Source of the DNA: Cryptomeria japonica
Taxonomy: Eukaryota > Streptophyta > Pinopsida > Cupressales > Cupressaceae
Reading direction: 5' to 3'
Assembly: GCF_030272615.1 (NCBI RefSeq)
Contig: NC_081405.1
Span: forward strand, 612,472,920 to 612,536,919
Length of the DNA stretch: 64,000 nt
In this document: positions 1 through 10,840 of the stretch, piece by piece
Numbering within the stretch: position 1 is the first letter of the stretch
How the letters are laid out: the number at the start of each line of letters is the position of its first letter
Position numbers and translations under genes: made by a program
Notes under the pieces: generated by a model
Databases searched by the model: none
Told to the model about the DNA's origin: nothing
What the model saw: the letters and a program-made list of their open reading frames with translations, nothing else

Positions 1-112
1 AGTTTCTAAAATCCTTCCATCACAAATTTTCTAAGTCATTTCATCACATTTTTCCTAAGTCTTTTCATCACAAATATCGTGTATGGTCGCAACTTGATCC
101 CAAAAGAAAAAG
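1..112 (+). repeat. Tat-1 leader with short direct repeats
   Basis: Untranslated leader just before the gag ATG at 113. It holds about three imperfect copies of a 22-27 bp unit with the core 'tcctaagtc..ttcatcaca'. The ATG sits in a favourable context (aagATGGC). Confidence 0.5.
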
Positions 113-1364
113 ATGGCTGATCAACAATATGGCATGCCAGACATTGGTGTCCTAAATGAAGATCCCACGCAAGATCATACACAAAGTGGGCAACCAAGCG
201 ATCAAGATCAAAGCCAAAATCTTGACATGGTTAACCAAGATGAACTTTGTCCGGAAGTGCAAACTTTCCTAGCGGATTCTTATAACCAAGAGATGATAGA
301 AAAGTTTATTAAACACAATCCTATTGCACTTCTGAAAACTCTTCTTGAACATGGAGCTCAACTTCCACCTGAATTTAATAGATCCGCTCTCATCCAACAA
401 CCACAAGGAGACCTCGCTTCCACACAAAGTACTACACCTACTATTCAAACTCAATCAATTGCAGCCCCATCAATCATCCAAGCCCAATCAATGCCACCCG
501 CGACACCTCCCACCACGGTCTCCATTCCGCCTTCTTTCTCCTTACCATCCATACCACTATCAAATCCAATCTCATCCATTCTCCAACAAACTTCTATACC
601 GCCTCCTTCTATTCAACCACATTTCTATTCCACAAACTTCCCTTTCTCCCAACAATGTCGTAAATTTTATCCAGACCGCATTCAATCCCGTCACAACAGT
701 TGGCAGACCGCAACCAACTATCACACAAACCCCAACAACATCGGTCATCACATTCCACGTTCCCACCTCCTCATCATATCAATATATTGGTGGTGGTGCA
801 CCTTCTTTGGTTCATCCAATTCTTGGGGCAAATACAATCCATCAATATCAAAGTCCACAACAAGACCTCATCAAGAAAATTCAAGACATGAAGAATATCA
901 TCAAAAAAATGAAAGAAAAGACTAATAAAAGAAAATCTTACTCATTTGAAGAGTTTTGCCCTTGTCCTTACGACCCATCCATATCAGTTGCACCGTATCC
1001 CTCGGGATTTGAGATCCCTAAATTCACCAAGTATGAAGGCAAAGGAGACCCCCGTGACCATGTCCGCGAATTCCACATCTTATGCCAAGAAGTCTCCTAT
1101 AGTGACCTTTATCTTCCCAGACTCTTTCCCAAGAGTCTCATGGGAGACGCCCTGGCATGGTTCTCATCTTTACCACGAGGTTTCATTGTCTCTTTTCCAG
1201 ACTTGGCAGAAAAATTTGTGACCCACTATGCATACAACATGGGTAATGATGTTTCTATGATGGACCTATGTAATACAAAACAAAGGCCTGGAGAAACCTT
1301 CGCCAATTTCCTACAAAGATGGCGACATCTTATCAAAAAATTCCAGTGGGACATGCCAGAATAA
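113..1364 (+). pseudogene. gag: Tat-1 gag, N-terminal and capsid part (frameshifted)
   Basis: Gag forms the virus-like particle. The frame opens at ATG 113 (MADQQYG...), runs through a Pro/Ser/Gln-rich low-complexity region, shifts frame near 650, then gives the Retrotrans_gag capsid-like domain at about 1010-1350 (IPKFTKYEGKGDP, then LFPKSL, then CNTKQRPGETFANFLQRW). The same blocks are in Tat-2 gag (MPKFDKYRGKGDP, CNTKQKEGESFASFLQRW), which supports the call and places the frameshift. A TAA at 1362 interrupts the frame where Tat-2 has a sense codon. Decayed copy; no working Gag is expected. Confidence 0.88.
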
Positions 1365-1391
1365 CATCAAATTGAACTATTTCAAAAGAAC

Positions 1392-2533
1392 TTGGTGCAT
1401 GAACTTTTAAGACCTTTAATATCTCAATGTATCAAATCCTTCCAAAAATTGACCGATAAGGGGCTCGCCCTCGAATGTGTCTTGCTAGAGGAAGGAACCT
1501 TGAAACATTACCAGAAATCATCACAAAGTCCTTCCTCTTATCATAACGACAAGCCAAAATTCTGGGCTAAAAATAAAAACGTGGTCAATGATGGTGTAAC
1601 TGATGCAAACCAGGTCCAAATTGTGGCCGCTCCCCCAAAATCCACCACCAATATTCATCAATTCAACAATCAAAACAATTCAAATCAATCTCAAAAACCT
1701 CACAACAATGTCTCTATCCAGGGATGACCACCTCGATCGAATAACATGACTCCAAGAGATTTCACTCCTCTTGTTGAGCCTATTGAAGTGGTGTTTCAAA
1801 AACTTGTCCAAGCAGGTATAGTGGTTTTTCCAATCACTCACCCGTTTGATCCCAATCAACCTAAACCAAGATGGTATAATGAAAATGAGTATTGTGAATA
1901 CCATCGTATTAAGGGACATGATACACGAAAGTGTATGAAACTGAAGATCTACATACAAGATCTCATTGATAGAGGTGAGATTGAGGTAGCAAATGCAAAA
2001 CCTGGTAATAACAATGACAAACTCAAAATGTACCAAGAACCCTTCCCAAAGCATGATAAAGGAAAAGGCTCATCATCTAACGCAATGGGTTATGACTACA
2101 CTAATCACGTAACCGGTTTTGATTTTTTAGTAAGTCGCATTGAACCTGCAGACAATCATGTCAATGTCATAACCATCCAAGGAGTTAATCCTCCTTCTTC
2201 CCAAAGCAGATCAAATCTGGCTAGAATAGTCATTCAAGGTGCCATGCCTTCCACCTCCCATTTCCAGAATGACTACAATGCAACTACACGCCGAGGAAGA
2301 GTCACCATCCAAGGAGTTCCTCCCCCACCAAACCCCCACCCATGTCTTCCACCCGCCGATATGACCTCCTTGATCGACTTGGGAAGACACCCGTGCAGAT
2401 CTCCATTTTGGAACTTCTTAAGACTTCTTCGATCCATAAAGAAATTTTGGAACAAGCCCTTCTCCAATCACGCATTCCTAATAACATCAATGCCACCCAA
2501 TTTCAAACCCTCATTGGAAACCTTGCTGCCTAG
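1392..2533 (+). pseudogene. gag: Tat-1 gag C-terminal part with zinc-knuckle-like motif
   Basis: Continues the gag-pol frame after the TAA at 1362. A TGA at 1725 breaks it again, and the frame shifts near 2335 between a proline-rich stretch and a block ending LGKTPVQISILELL, which is conserved in Tat-2 as LGKTPALISILELL. Around 1890-1940 there is a Cys/His motif, CEYHRIKGHDTRKC, of the C-x2-H-x4-H-x4-C type; Tat-2 has CEFHKSKGHKTSNC at the matching place. It probably binds the genomic RNA. A TAG at 2531 ends this segment. This is part of one ancestral Gag-Pol frame and not a separate gene. Confidence 0.83.
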
Positions 2534-2590
2534 CAACATATTGTATTTAACTCCCAAGATGATCCTGCAGAGGAGGACCATAACAAACCT

Positions 2591-3685
2591 TTGCACATTG
2601 AAGCTCTCATCCACAAGCATAAGGTCAAACGTATCCTGATAGACGGTGGATCCAGGCTTAATCTATGTACATACAAATTAATAAAACAATTGGGACTTTC
2701 TGAGGATCTGATAGACACATCAGGAAGGATCACAATAAAGGCATATGATGATGCAGAAAGAATTTCAAAGGGCGTGATCACCTTACCTCTTCAAGTGGGC
2801 CCCATTACAATTGAAACCCCTTGCCAAGTACTCGATCTTGATCTCCCCTACAAAATTCTCCTCGGGAGGCCATGGATTCATTCCTTGCAGGCCATACCCT
2901 CCACCTATCACCAATGCATCAAATTCCCCTATAATGGAAAAGTGATCACTGTCAAAGGTGATCCCCAACCTTTTCAATATTGCAAACTATTAGAGGGGAA
3001 GCATCCGTATCATTGCCCACTAAATACACCTTCGCTAACGCCTCCATTTGACACATCAAATGTTGCCTCCACATCATCCCAACCAAATAATCAAATCAAG
3101 ATCTTGGACAATGGCTGTGGAGAATACAAATTGGAGGACGTCTTATTAATAGGCAATCTCCCTCTCTCTCCTAAGTCATTTGGTAAACCAAAAGAGCTAA
3201 AAAAGGACCCGAAACTAGTCATGCAATGCCAAAACACCACCTTCCAGCAATGGGGCCCACTTGATAATGAGAACCTCAAAGCAGATATCTCTTCATGGCT
3301 GTACCGGGAAGAGGATGATGATCCAACAAGAATATCCAAAGAAATGTACCCAAAAGTATTTGCCATAGTTGAAAAAATGGGTTACAAAGGACACGGTCTA
3401 GGACCAGAGGAGAAAGGAAGAAAAGCACCCATAAATCCTATCTCCTATAGATACAACAGAGGCTTGGGGTACACCTTGGTGCCTAAGATTACTATCGCCG
3501 GTGCCCCTTCTAGTCCTTCTTCGGATATTGAAAGCGTTGACGAAGAGGAATTCCACGAAATGCCTTATGAATACGAGAAAGATACCTTCTTCGATGCTTA
3601 CATCAATACCATCACCCCCGTAACCCCTCCCACTTCACATGAGCTACATCTTGTCCATCCTGAACTCATTGACTGGGGCCAATGA
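2591..3685 (+). pseudogene. pol: Tat-1 protease and G-patch region of pol
   Basis: The N-terminal half is the retropepsin-like aspartic protease that cuts the polyprotein: HIEALIHKHKVKRILIDGGS, followed by a flap-side block ending KILLGRPWIHSLQAIPSTYH. Asp-Gly-Gly replaces the usual Asp-Thr/Ser-Gly; Tat-2 shares it, so it looks like a lineage trait. At about 3350-3480 lies a G-patch (KMGYKGHGLGPEEKG ... RGLGYT), a glycine-rich nucleic-acid/helicase-partner motif. The frame ends at a TGA (3683) in the phrase LIDWGQ, where Tat-2 reads LIDWDHEG without a stop. The acidic linker that follows is the same frame. Confidence 0.86.
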
Positions 3686-3867
3686 GACAAACCCACTTTA
3701 GATATCTGCGTCGATGACAATGCTCTCATTGCTCTCCTAACAATGCAAAATATGGAAGATTGTAATAGAATTGAGGGTATTCAACTACACAAAAAGGGAT
3801 ACTTTGGTAGTCAAGTCAATGCCCTTATCCACAAAAAAGATAATAAAAGAAAAAGATATGATTTCCT

Positions 3868-3892
3868 AGGTGAAAACCTCCCTGAGGCGCTT
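3868..3892 (+). other. Bulged hairpin H1 in Tat-1 pol linker
   Basis: As RNA: outer arm AGGTG, unpaired AAAA, inner arm CCTC, loop CCT, inner arm GAGG, outer arm CGCTT. The outer stem has 5 pairs (two G-U); the inner stem has 4 Watson-Crick pairs. It lies in the codons for GENLPEAL. The Tat-2 counterpart is 53118-53144. Confidence 0.6.
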
Positions 3893-3930
3893 TCGGATGA
3901 ACAAGAAATAAAAACAAAGGGCGTATCTGA

Positions 3931-3955
3931 AAGTGAAAACCTGGAAAAGGCACTT
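3931..3955 (+). other. Bulged hairpin H2 in Tat-1 pol linker
   Basis: Outer arm AAGTG, unpaired AAAA, inner arm CCT, loop GGAAA, inner arm AGG, outer arm CACTT. The outer stem is five perfect pairs. It lies in the codons for SENLEKAL, 63 bp after H1. The Tat-2 counterpart is 53182-53206. Confidence 0.6.
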
Positions 3956-5500
3956 GACGATGAGGGATTTGACCTCCCTACCATTGGTTACCTTCCACAG
4001 GACAAATCAAATTTGTTGATAAAAGAAACAGACAACATCAACATGGGCACCGAAGTCATTCCGAAAAATGTGCTCATTGCCAAATCCCTCACTGAAATCG
4101 AGAAACAAAACTTCATCAACTTCCTTACAGAGGTTAAAATCAATTTTGCATGGTCCTATTCCAATATGCTAGGGTTGGATCCTGCCTTGGTGGTTCACAG
4201 TCTCGCTGTCCGCCCAGATGCCAAACCTGTAAAACAAAAACTCCGCAAAATGCACCCGCATATTGCTCTCTTGGTCAAGGCAGAACTTCAAAAGTTGTTA
4301 GATGCAAAATTTATCAAACCCATAGACTACGTTGAATAGGTCTCCAACATTGTACCTATCGGCAAACCTGCTGGGGGCATCCGCATCTGCACAGATTTCT
4401 GAGATCTAAATATAGCTTGTCCTAAAGACGATTTCCCACTCCCAAACATAGATATGATTGTGGATCTTACAACAAGACATGAAATGCTATCGCTAAAGGA
4501 TGGGTTTTCTGGATACAACCAAATCAGGATAGCAGATGAGGATCAGCATAAAACCGCATTCACAACACCATGGGGTACTTTCTGTTATCGGGTCATGCCT
4601 TTTGGCCTTAAAAATGCTGGAGCTACATATCAACAGGCAATGACAACAATTTTTCATGACCTCTTGCACAAAATTATGGAGGACTACGTGGATGATCTGC
4701 TAGGCAAATCCAAGACAAGACAAGAGCACATCCCTATTCTAAAATAGATCTTCAAAAGATTGGAAAAATACAACCTGCATCTAAATCCCAAAAAGTGTGT
4801 GTTTGGCGTCACATCAGGAAAACTACTAGGATTCATTGTTTCCCATAGAGGCATCGAGGTTGATCCCGCAAGGGTAAAAGCTATTATGGAAATGCCTCTG
4901 CCAAAAACTCTCAGACAACTACGCAGTCTCTAGGGAAAACTCCAGTCTGTCAGGCGTTTCATTTCACAGCTAGCCGACAAGTGCCATCCATTTGCACACC
5001 TATTACGTAAAGACACAAAATTCAAATGGGATTGCCTCTATCAAAAGGCCTTTGAAAAATTAAAAGAATATCTAGCATCACCTCCAGTTTTAATGCCACC
5101 TACCCCTGGAAAACCCCTCATTTTGTACATATGTGCTACTACAGTAGCATTGGGGGCATTACTGGTGCAAACAAATGATCAAGGGAAGGAACACACCATC
5201 TACTACATCAGTTGGACGTTGGTAGGATATAAACTCAACTACACCCCCATTAAAAGAGCATGTTTGGCATTAGTGTTCAACACACAGAAACTACGACACT
5301 ATATGCTAAACAACAAGACAAAATTAATTGCTAAAATTGATCCACTTAAATATCTCCTGTCAAAAGCTGCTCTCACGGGCAGAACGACTAAATGGGTCAT
5401 GCTCCTAAGTGAGTTTGACATTGAATATGTGGATAGAAAGGCAATCAAGGGACAAGTCATTGCAGATCAGTTGGCTAAAGCTCCACTTCCAGGTGACCAT

Positions 5501-5956
5501 CCTCTTCTCACAGAATTACCAGATGAGTTCATTATGACTGTTACCACATCCTCCATATGGAAATTGTATTTTGATGGCTCCTACACACAAAATGGATTGG
5601 GGGCAGGAATATTATTGGTCACACCTCAAGGAGATGGCATCCCCAAATCATACAAGATAGCCTTTGCATGTACCAACAACATAGCAAAATATGAGGCCCT
5701 GATCACAGGTTTACGCTTGGCTATCCACTGGAAAATAAAGGAATTACAAGTCTATGGCAATTCCCAGCTTGTCATAGAACAAGTCAATGATGAATACGAG
5801 ACAAAAGATGATAAACTCCTTCCCTACCATACCATGGTTGAAGATCTTAAGCAACATTTCATGGCAATCAAGTTTGATCAAATCCCACGAACAAACAACA
5901 GGGCAGATGCAATGGCCACCATTGGCTCCCTCCTTCAAATGCCAGCACATAGTTAG
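5501..5956 (+). pseudogene. pol: Tat-1 archaeal-type second RNase H (active-site Asp changed)
   Basis: A second RNase H fold follows the RT-linked one: WKLYFDGSYTQNGLGAGILL, then CTNNIAKYEALITGLRLA, then YGNSQLVIEQVNDEYE, then RTNNRADAMATIGSL. This archaeal-type copy is the diagnostic domain of the Tat lineage. The family expects Asp, Glu, Asp, Asp. The third acidic position reads YGNSQ here but FGDSQ in Tat-2, so one metal-binding Asp has become Asn by a G-to-A change. A TAG at 5954 ends the segment before integrase. Confidence 0.9.
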
Positions 5957-5968
5957 AAGTGCGAGTTC

Positions 5969-7306
5969 TTGGTTGAGCAATTGTTTATACTAGCATACGA
6001 CCTACCAGAGTCTGAAATGGTGTGTGTTCTCATTGGTCCTGAGTCCCCTTGGTACCAAGAAACCTTCACTTTCCTCAAAGACAACACCATTCCCCCACAC
6101 CTCACCAAAACCCAACAACAAACCTTCATCCGCCGATGTGCCCGTTACACCATCCTTGCAGACACCTTGTTCAGAAGGCATTTTGATGGTTCCCTCCTAA
6201 GGTGTTTAGATAAACAAGAAGCAGAATGGGCATTACGTGAAGTACACGAGGGTATTTGTGGGGCACACTCAAGTGGACTCACATTGGCTAAAAAACTTTT
6301 GAGAACAAGATACTATTGGCCTAAAATGGAAGAAGATGCATACAACTATGTGAAGAAATGCATCCCTTGCCAGCAGCATGGCGACAAGATTCATGCACCG
6401 TCACAAGAATTGCAGCCATTCATTACACCATGGCCCTTCTCGCAGTGGGGGCTCGATCTCATTGGGAAAATCCACCCTTCATCTTCCAACGGACATAAAT
6501 TCATTATCACCGCCACCGAATACTTCACCAAGTGGGTAGAGGCTATCCCTCTTACTTTCACCACCGGCAAGCAAATATCCAAATTCATCTTGAACTACCT
6601 AATCTGCTGATATGGCATCCCAAAAGTTATCATCATAGATAATGGTAAACAATTTAAAAACCAGGATGTCAAAGAACTTTGCCAAAAATTCAACATCCAA
6701 CACCGCTTCTCCACTCCATATTATCCCCAAGGCAATGGCCAAGCTGAGGCTTCTAATAAAACCCTAATAAAAATCCTCAAAAAGACAGTCAATGAAGCAG
6801 GCCGTGATTGGCACCTCCAAATCCATCCTGCATTGTGGGCCTACCAGACCTCCATCTGCACCCCCACAGGTGCCACTCCTTATTCCCTAGTATTTGGTTC
6901 TGAAGCTATCCTTCCCCTTGAGATCGAGATCCCCTCTCTAAGGGTATTGCTGCAAAACATCCTACCAGAGGAAGAATATAGAATTGCTTGCTTACAAGAG
7001 CTAAAATTGTTAGATGAAAGGCGCCTCAAGGCCTTGAATCATCTCTGGGTATATCAAAACCGTTTGCGCATGAGTTATCATAAAAAAGTCAGAACCCGAG
7101 AATTCCAAGTTGGTGATCTTGTCCTCATGGAGAATCAGAAAAATCTACAAGAAAGAGAAAAGAAAGGCAAGTTCGAGCCTAATTGGCTTGGACCATATGT
7201 AATCACAGCGAAATATGGATCAAGAGCTTATCAGTTGGTTACTCCTAAAGGCGATCCTTTGGATGATCCGATGAATATCATGCACCTCAAAAGGTTTTAT
7301 GCTTAG
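5969..7306 (+). pseudogene. pol: Tat-1 integrase
   Basis: Integrase inserts the cDNA into host DNA. The zinc-binding HHCC module is at about 6240-6375 (VHEGICGAH ... YVKKCIPCQQHG). The DDE core starts with WGLDLIGKIHP and continues past a TGA at 6608 (Tat-2 reads CRYGIP at that spot) with IIDNGKQFKNQD and GNGQAEASNKTLIKILKKTV, giving all three acidic residues. The C-terminal part (VGDLVLMENQKN ... KFEPNWLGPYVITAKYGSRAYQL) matches Tat-2 and ends at 7306 with the pol stop. One nonsense change; otherwise well preserved. Confidence 0.92.
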
Positions 7307-7382
7307 TCCTCAGAAAGTCTTAAATTGTCAAAAAAATAAAAAAAATGAAAAAAAAAAAAGATCCTGAAAAAATTGTCACTTT

Positions 7383-7407
7383 GGTGCAAACCTGGCAAAC
7401 AGGCACC
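7383..7407 (+). other. Bulged hairpin H3 after Tat-1 pol
   Basis: Outer arm GGTG, unpaired CAAA, inner arm CCTG, loop GCAAA, inner arm CAGG, outer arm CACC: four plus four Watson-Crick pairs. The Tat-2 counterpart is 56630-56654. Confidence 0.6.
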
Positions 7408-7489
7408 TTATGATACAAAAAAATTAAGAAAAAAAAAGAAAAAATCAGAAAAAGAAAGAAAAACAATTCGTGGCGCTATGGGCAAGTAT

Positions 7490-7519
7490 CTTGGTGAAAA
7501 CCTCTATGCAGGCGCCAAG
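7490..7519 (+). other. Bulged hairpin H5 after Tat-1 pol
   Basis: Outer arm CTTGGTG, unpaired AAAA, inner arm CCT, loop CTATGC, inner arm AGG, outer arm CGCCAAG: seven outer pairs with one G-U. The Tat-2 counterpart is 56749-56778, where the outer arm differs on both sides (T-A becomes A-T). Confidence 0.6.
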
Positions 7520-8443
7520 GTAAATAACCGGATCCACTGCCTATCATGTCGATACTACAAATCATCTGCCATCCAACCCACCCATGGACAACATTCCTTC
7601 TTTTCTGCCTCCCAATAAAACATGCGTATGATGATGAGTCTTCGCCTAAGTCATGAACAAGAAATGTCCCAGTGAAACTGAGCTTTTATGCCTCTGTATA
7701 AGCTTCAAGAAGTCTTGAGAAACAATCCCAAGTCCATCCTAGTTCTACTCTTGGCAAGAGGTATCATTTGGTCACAAGGAAGAGACTTGTTAGATTTTGT
7801 TAGATCTTTTCATATAGGCTTGCATCTTTTGCCTTACGATGCCACTATTTATGACTGCCACTATTTATGACTGCCTGAGTTCTTCCATATCCAGGTATGT
7901 TATGATAGGTGCATACTGGGGCATATTTCATAGTATGGCATGTTTTGGATCCTTCTTGTATAAACTGGCGACCTGGTACTAGTGTTTATCAACACTTACC
8001 TTCTCGTGTACAAGAGGTATCGGTGTGTTTGAAGGTTTCCTTGCACGGACCCACAACTTTGTATTAGTATTTCTTAGCACTTGCATTGTTGTGTGCAAGA
8101 AATTCCCATTTGTCTGCAGAGTCAGTCCACGCCCTGGGTTTCTCATGGCATCCTGATTTCTATAATCAGTGGTGCAAGTCACTCAGGGCAACATCAAACT
8201 AGGTTGGCTCTCCATATTTATTGTGCACAAAATCTCACCATCATTCCGTCAAATCCTAAATTCAATAATCCCTGGGAGTTCTCAATTGCCCCCATTTTAC
8301 TCCGCGGTCTCCCATCTCTTATTCTTCTTTCCAAATACCTCACGACTACTTCATATATCTTCCTCATTTATCCCTTCCACCCTAATTTTTCTTCCTCTAT
8401 TTTTCTTTTTTTTTTCCTCACATAATCAATTTTGATTCTGATT

Positions 8444-8780
8444 CATGTCTTATACAGGATGTATCCCTCCTGAAACTAGACGTTGTGATCTGATCATGTC
8501 TTATACATGATGAATCCTTCTTGAAACCAGACGTTGTGATCTGATCATGTCTTATACAGGATGAATCCTTCCTAAAACCAGACGTTGTGATCTATCATGT
8601 CTTATACAGGATGAATCCTTCCTGAAACCAGACGCTCTTATCATGTCTTATACAGGATGAATCCTTCCTGAAACCAGACGTTGTGATCAATCATGTCTTA
8701 TACAGGATGAATCCTTCCTGAAACCAAACACTTTGATCATCTTTGTCTTATACATGATGAATTCTTCTTGAAACCAGACT
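8444..8780 (+). repeat. Tandem array of about 50 bp, seven copies, in Tat-1 3' UTR
   Basis: The unit starts 'catgtcttatacaggatg' and contains 'aatccttcctgaaaccagac'. Copies begin near 8444, 8495, 8546, 8596, 8642, 8692 and 8742, so the period is 46-51 bp. Tat-lineage elements are known to carry tandem repeats in this region. Confidence 0.92.
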
Positions 8781-8986
8781 AAATCTAGATCTTATCAATC
8801 GAATCAAATCAAATATATCGGGATATCAATTTCGCAAAACTCCAAAGATCAAATACCTCAATTGATCTCCCGAGGGGGCATCACCATACCGTAATCTATA
8901 AATCAAGAGCTAGGGCATCCTATCAAACCAATATCAGCATCAAAACAAGATTATTCTTTGAATCAATGTGTCATCACACCTCACTT

Positions 8987-9001
8987 CAAAGAGGGGCAAA
9001 A
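8987..9001 (+). promoter_or_regulatory. Tat-1 polypurine tract
   Basis: The 15-nt purine-rich run caaagaggggcaaaa lies directly before the TG of the 3' LTR and primes plus-strand DNA. It is identical base for base to the Tat-2 tract at 61372-61386. Confidence 0.9.
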
Positions 9002-10107
9002 TGTACACTTAAAAATAATTATTTTAATTATTTTTAATTCCTCACATAATTAAGTAATTAATTATGTTAATTAAAATTATTCTCAATATTAATTAATATT
9101 GTCACTATAGCATATGATTTATTTAATAAATCAATCCCTTTCTTTATTCTTCTAAAAAATCAAATTCTCACAAATCTTCCTCTTAGCTAATTAATTTCAA
9201 TTAATTAGTTAACCTACATGATTCCTACAAATCATCTTCTTAATTCATCATTAACCTAATAAATTCTTCTAGAAACTCCCTAAACTCACTTAACATTATT
9301 CTTCTAATTTTTTATTCCCTCCACTCATTCTCTCTCCTAGTCAAATTCTCCTACAAATATAAATCCCACCTAACATTTCCTCTAATCCCCCTCCTAATGA
9401 GTCGTTAATGGCTAATCATCATGATTAGCCACAAAGTCAACTCTTTGTCCTTTCATCCAGCCACTAGCTTTAAATGCTCTTTTTCTAGATGAATGTAAGA
9501 TTTTTGAAATCTCACATTCCTCTAGGCATTTCCCTCTCCCAAGGAATGTTTAATTCCTTTTTATTCTTCTAATCCCCATAATATCCGTTTTTCGAGAATT
9601 TTTAATTCCTCCAATGCATCTTGTAGAGTGTGGAGATACGAAATGCCTTTAAGGCATATTTCTTGGTCTCCATACCCTCTCTTGGACCTTGTGTGACCTC
9701 ACAAGTAAATCTTAGCCTTTCATCTTGAATTCATCCTAGCCATTTGTTTTCCTCTCCTCTTCCTATAAAATAGGGTTCCATTCCTTCATTTGAGCATCTT
9801 GAAACCTAGTAAGCTTATGCTGCCCTTTTGAGCCCAGGAAATCATCTTGGCAACTTGATCATCTCATCCTTATCATTTGTGCACAATATTGGAGAGCCAT
9901 CCACATCCAACAATCAAAGGAGCACATCAAGTGGAGCATTATCAAGAGGCGCCTTCACTTCATCAAGCTCAATATGAAGGAGAAGGTAAAATAGCAAGGT
10001 GAAATGGTCTTTTAATGTTATTTTAGAATTCTACATGTTTATTTCATTATGTTTTGATCAGTTTAACTTTCAAATCTATTTTCCCCTCTTCAAGGACATA
10101 TACAACA
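9002..10107 (+). repeat. Tat-1 3' LTR (right end approximate)
   Basis: Starts TGTACACTT right after the polypurine tract. The first 250 bp are rich in ATTAATT-type repeats, as in the Tat-2 LTR. A TATA box (ctataaaatag) is at 9763-9773. In Tat-2 the LTR ends about 360 bp beyond its TATA-like site, which puts this end near 10107 (tacaaca). No TSD can be tested. Confidence 0.7.
9763..9773 (+). promoter_or_regulatory. TATA box of Tat-1 LTR
   Basis: ctataaaatag, the best TATA match in the LTR; transcription of the element would start about 30 bp downstream. Confidence 0.55.
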
Positions 10108-10840
10108 AACTGGACACTAAATTCAGCAAGAGGACTCATAAGCCATACGCATAGAAAATAAGCCTTCATCAAATCACTATAAGGATAAGCCAATAATTAA
10201 TGCAAACCATAAAAGAGATCAAAATAACATAAAATCCTCAACAGTGAAGCATAACACATCCCATTGGAGCCATAAAATCAATCCCTCAATAACGAGGCAT
10301 TCTCCCTCTCGCTAGAGCAACATATTGCCTATGAAACACCTCAATGGTAAGGCATGAACCCTCTTAGAAGAGAACACAAAACATCATAAGGAATTAAAAC
10401 ACATCATAATAAACTCTAAGAATATCAATAAAAATTGCACAAGCCTTTGGAGTATTCACACAATCCAAAAATACACAAAAACAAGCTAAAAACTGACTTT
10501 TGGAGACCCCTGGGACAATTCAACACCTATGGTTCTTAGGTTAGCACCCTTGGTAGGTACCCTAGCATTTTTGGTTCATACTATGGCATTTTTGGTCTCT
10601 AAGATGACATTTTTGGTCTATATGCTTGCATTTGCAAATTAGGACCCCTTGCACCCTTTGTAAGTCTCTCAGTGCCCTTGGTATGAACAATGGCATTCCT
10701 GGGGTGTGTGGTGGCATCCTTGGTTTTTACCATAGCGTCCCTAGTCTAAATAACGACGTGTTTGGGGCAAATGTAGAAAAATAATCATTTTTGAGACATA
10801 AGGCTTAGATGAGGACTCAGGAAGGCTTAGGGGTCCAAAA
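10108..10840. other. Unassigned non-coding repeat-like DNA
   Basis: No coding frame recognised. From 10553 to about 10760 a phrase like 'gcatttttggtc' or 'gcatccttggttt' recurs about every 25-35 bp in degenerate form, suggesting an old minisatellite. It continues after the solo LTR at 12356. Confidence 0.4.

Larger units (their letters stand above)
3743..5500 (+). pseudogene. pol: Tat-1 reverse transcriptase and RT-linked RNase H
   Basis: A linker (3743-4100) is followed by the RT palm and fingers. Visible blocks are KLRKMHPHIALLVKAELQKLL, ICTDF, DGFSGYNQIRIA, TPWGTFCYRVMPFGLKNAGATYQ and the catalytic YVDDLLG near 4684. The RT-linked RNase H follows (about 5093-5480: LILYICATTVALGALL ... YYISWTLVG ... 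WVMLLSEFDIEYVDRKAIKGQ). In-frame stops at about 4337, 4400, 4745 and 4933 all sit where Tat-2 has Trp, Arg or Gln, so single transitions explain them. The linker also holds two copies of a conserved hairpin (3868-3892 and 3931-3955). Inactive copy. Confidence 0.92.
7307..8986 (+). other. Tat-1 3' untranslated region
   Basis: Non-coding stretch between the pol stop and the polypurine tract. It begins A-rich (7320-7470) with two conserved bulged hairpins, then unique-looking sequence with only short spurious frames, a T-rich run near 8395-8418, and a tandem array at 8444-8780. Unlike Tat-2 it holds no antisense PMD gene. Confidence 0.7.
1..10107 (+). mobile_element. Tat-1: Ty3/gypsy Tat-lineage LTR retrotransposon, 5' end outside window, decayed
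   Basis: Domain order is gag, retropepsin, G-patch, RT, RNase H, a second archaeal-type RNase H, integrase, then a long 3' UTR, polypurine tract and 3' LTR. RT before integrase marks Ty3/gypsy. The second RNase H between the RT-linked RNase H and integrase marks the Tat lineage (established knowledge). The reading frame has at least two frameshifts (near 650 and 2335) and about ten in-frame stops, so this copy is dead. The 5' LTR and primer-binding site lie to the left of the window. The right end (about 10107, after a CA) is an estimate because no TSD partner is visible. Confidence 0.93.

Noticed and set aside
8081-8435. Overlapping 88- and 114-codon frames in the Tat-1 3' UTR
   Set aside because: Low complexity, ending in a T-rich run; no domain and nothing comparable in Tat-2.
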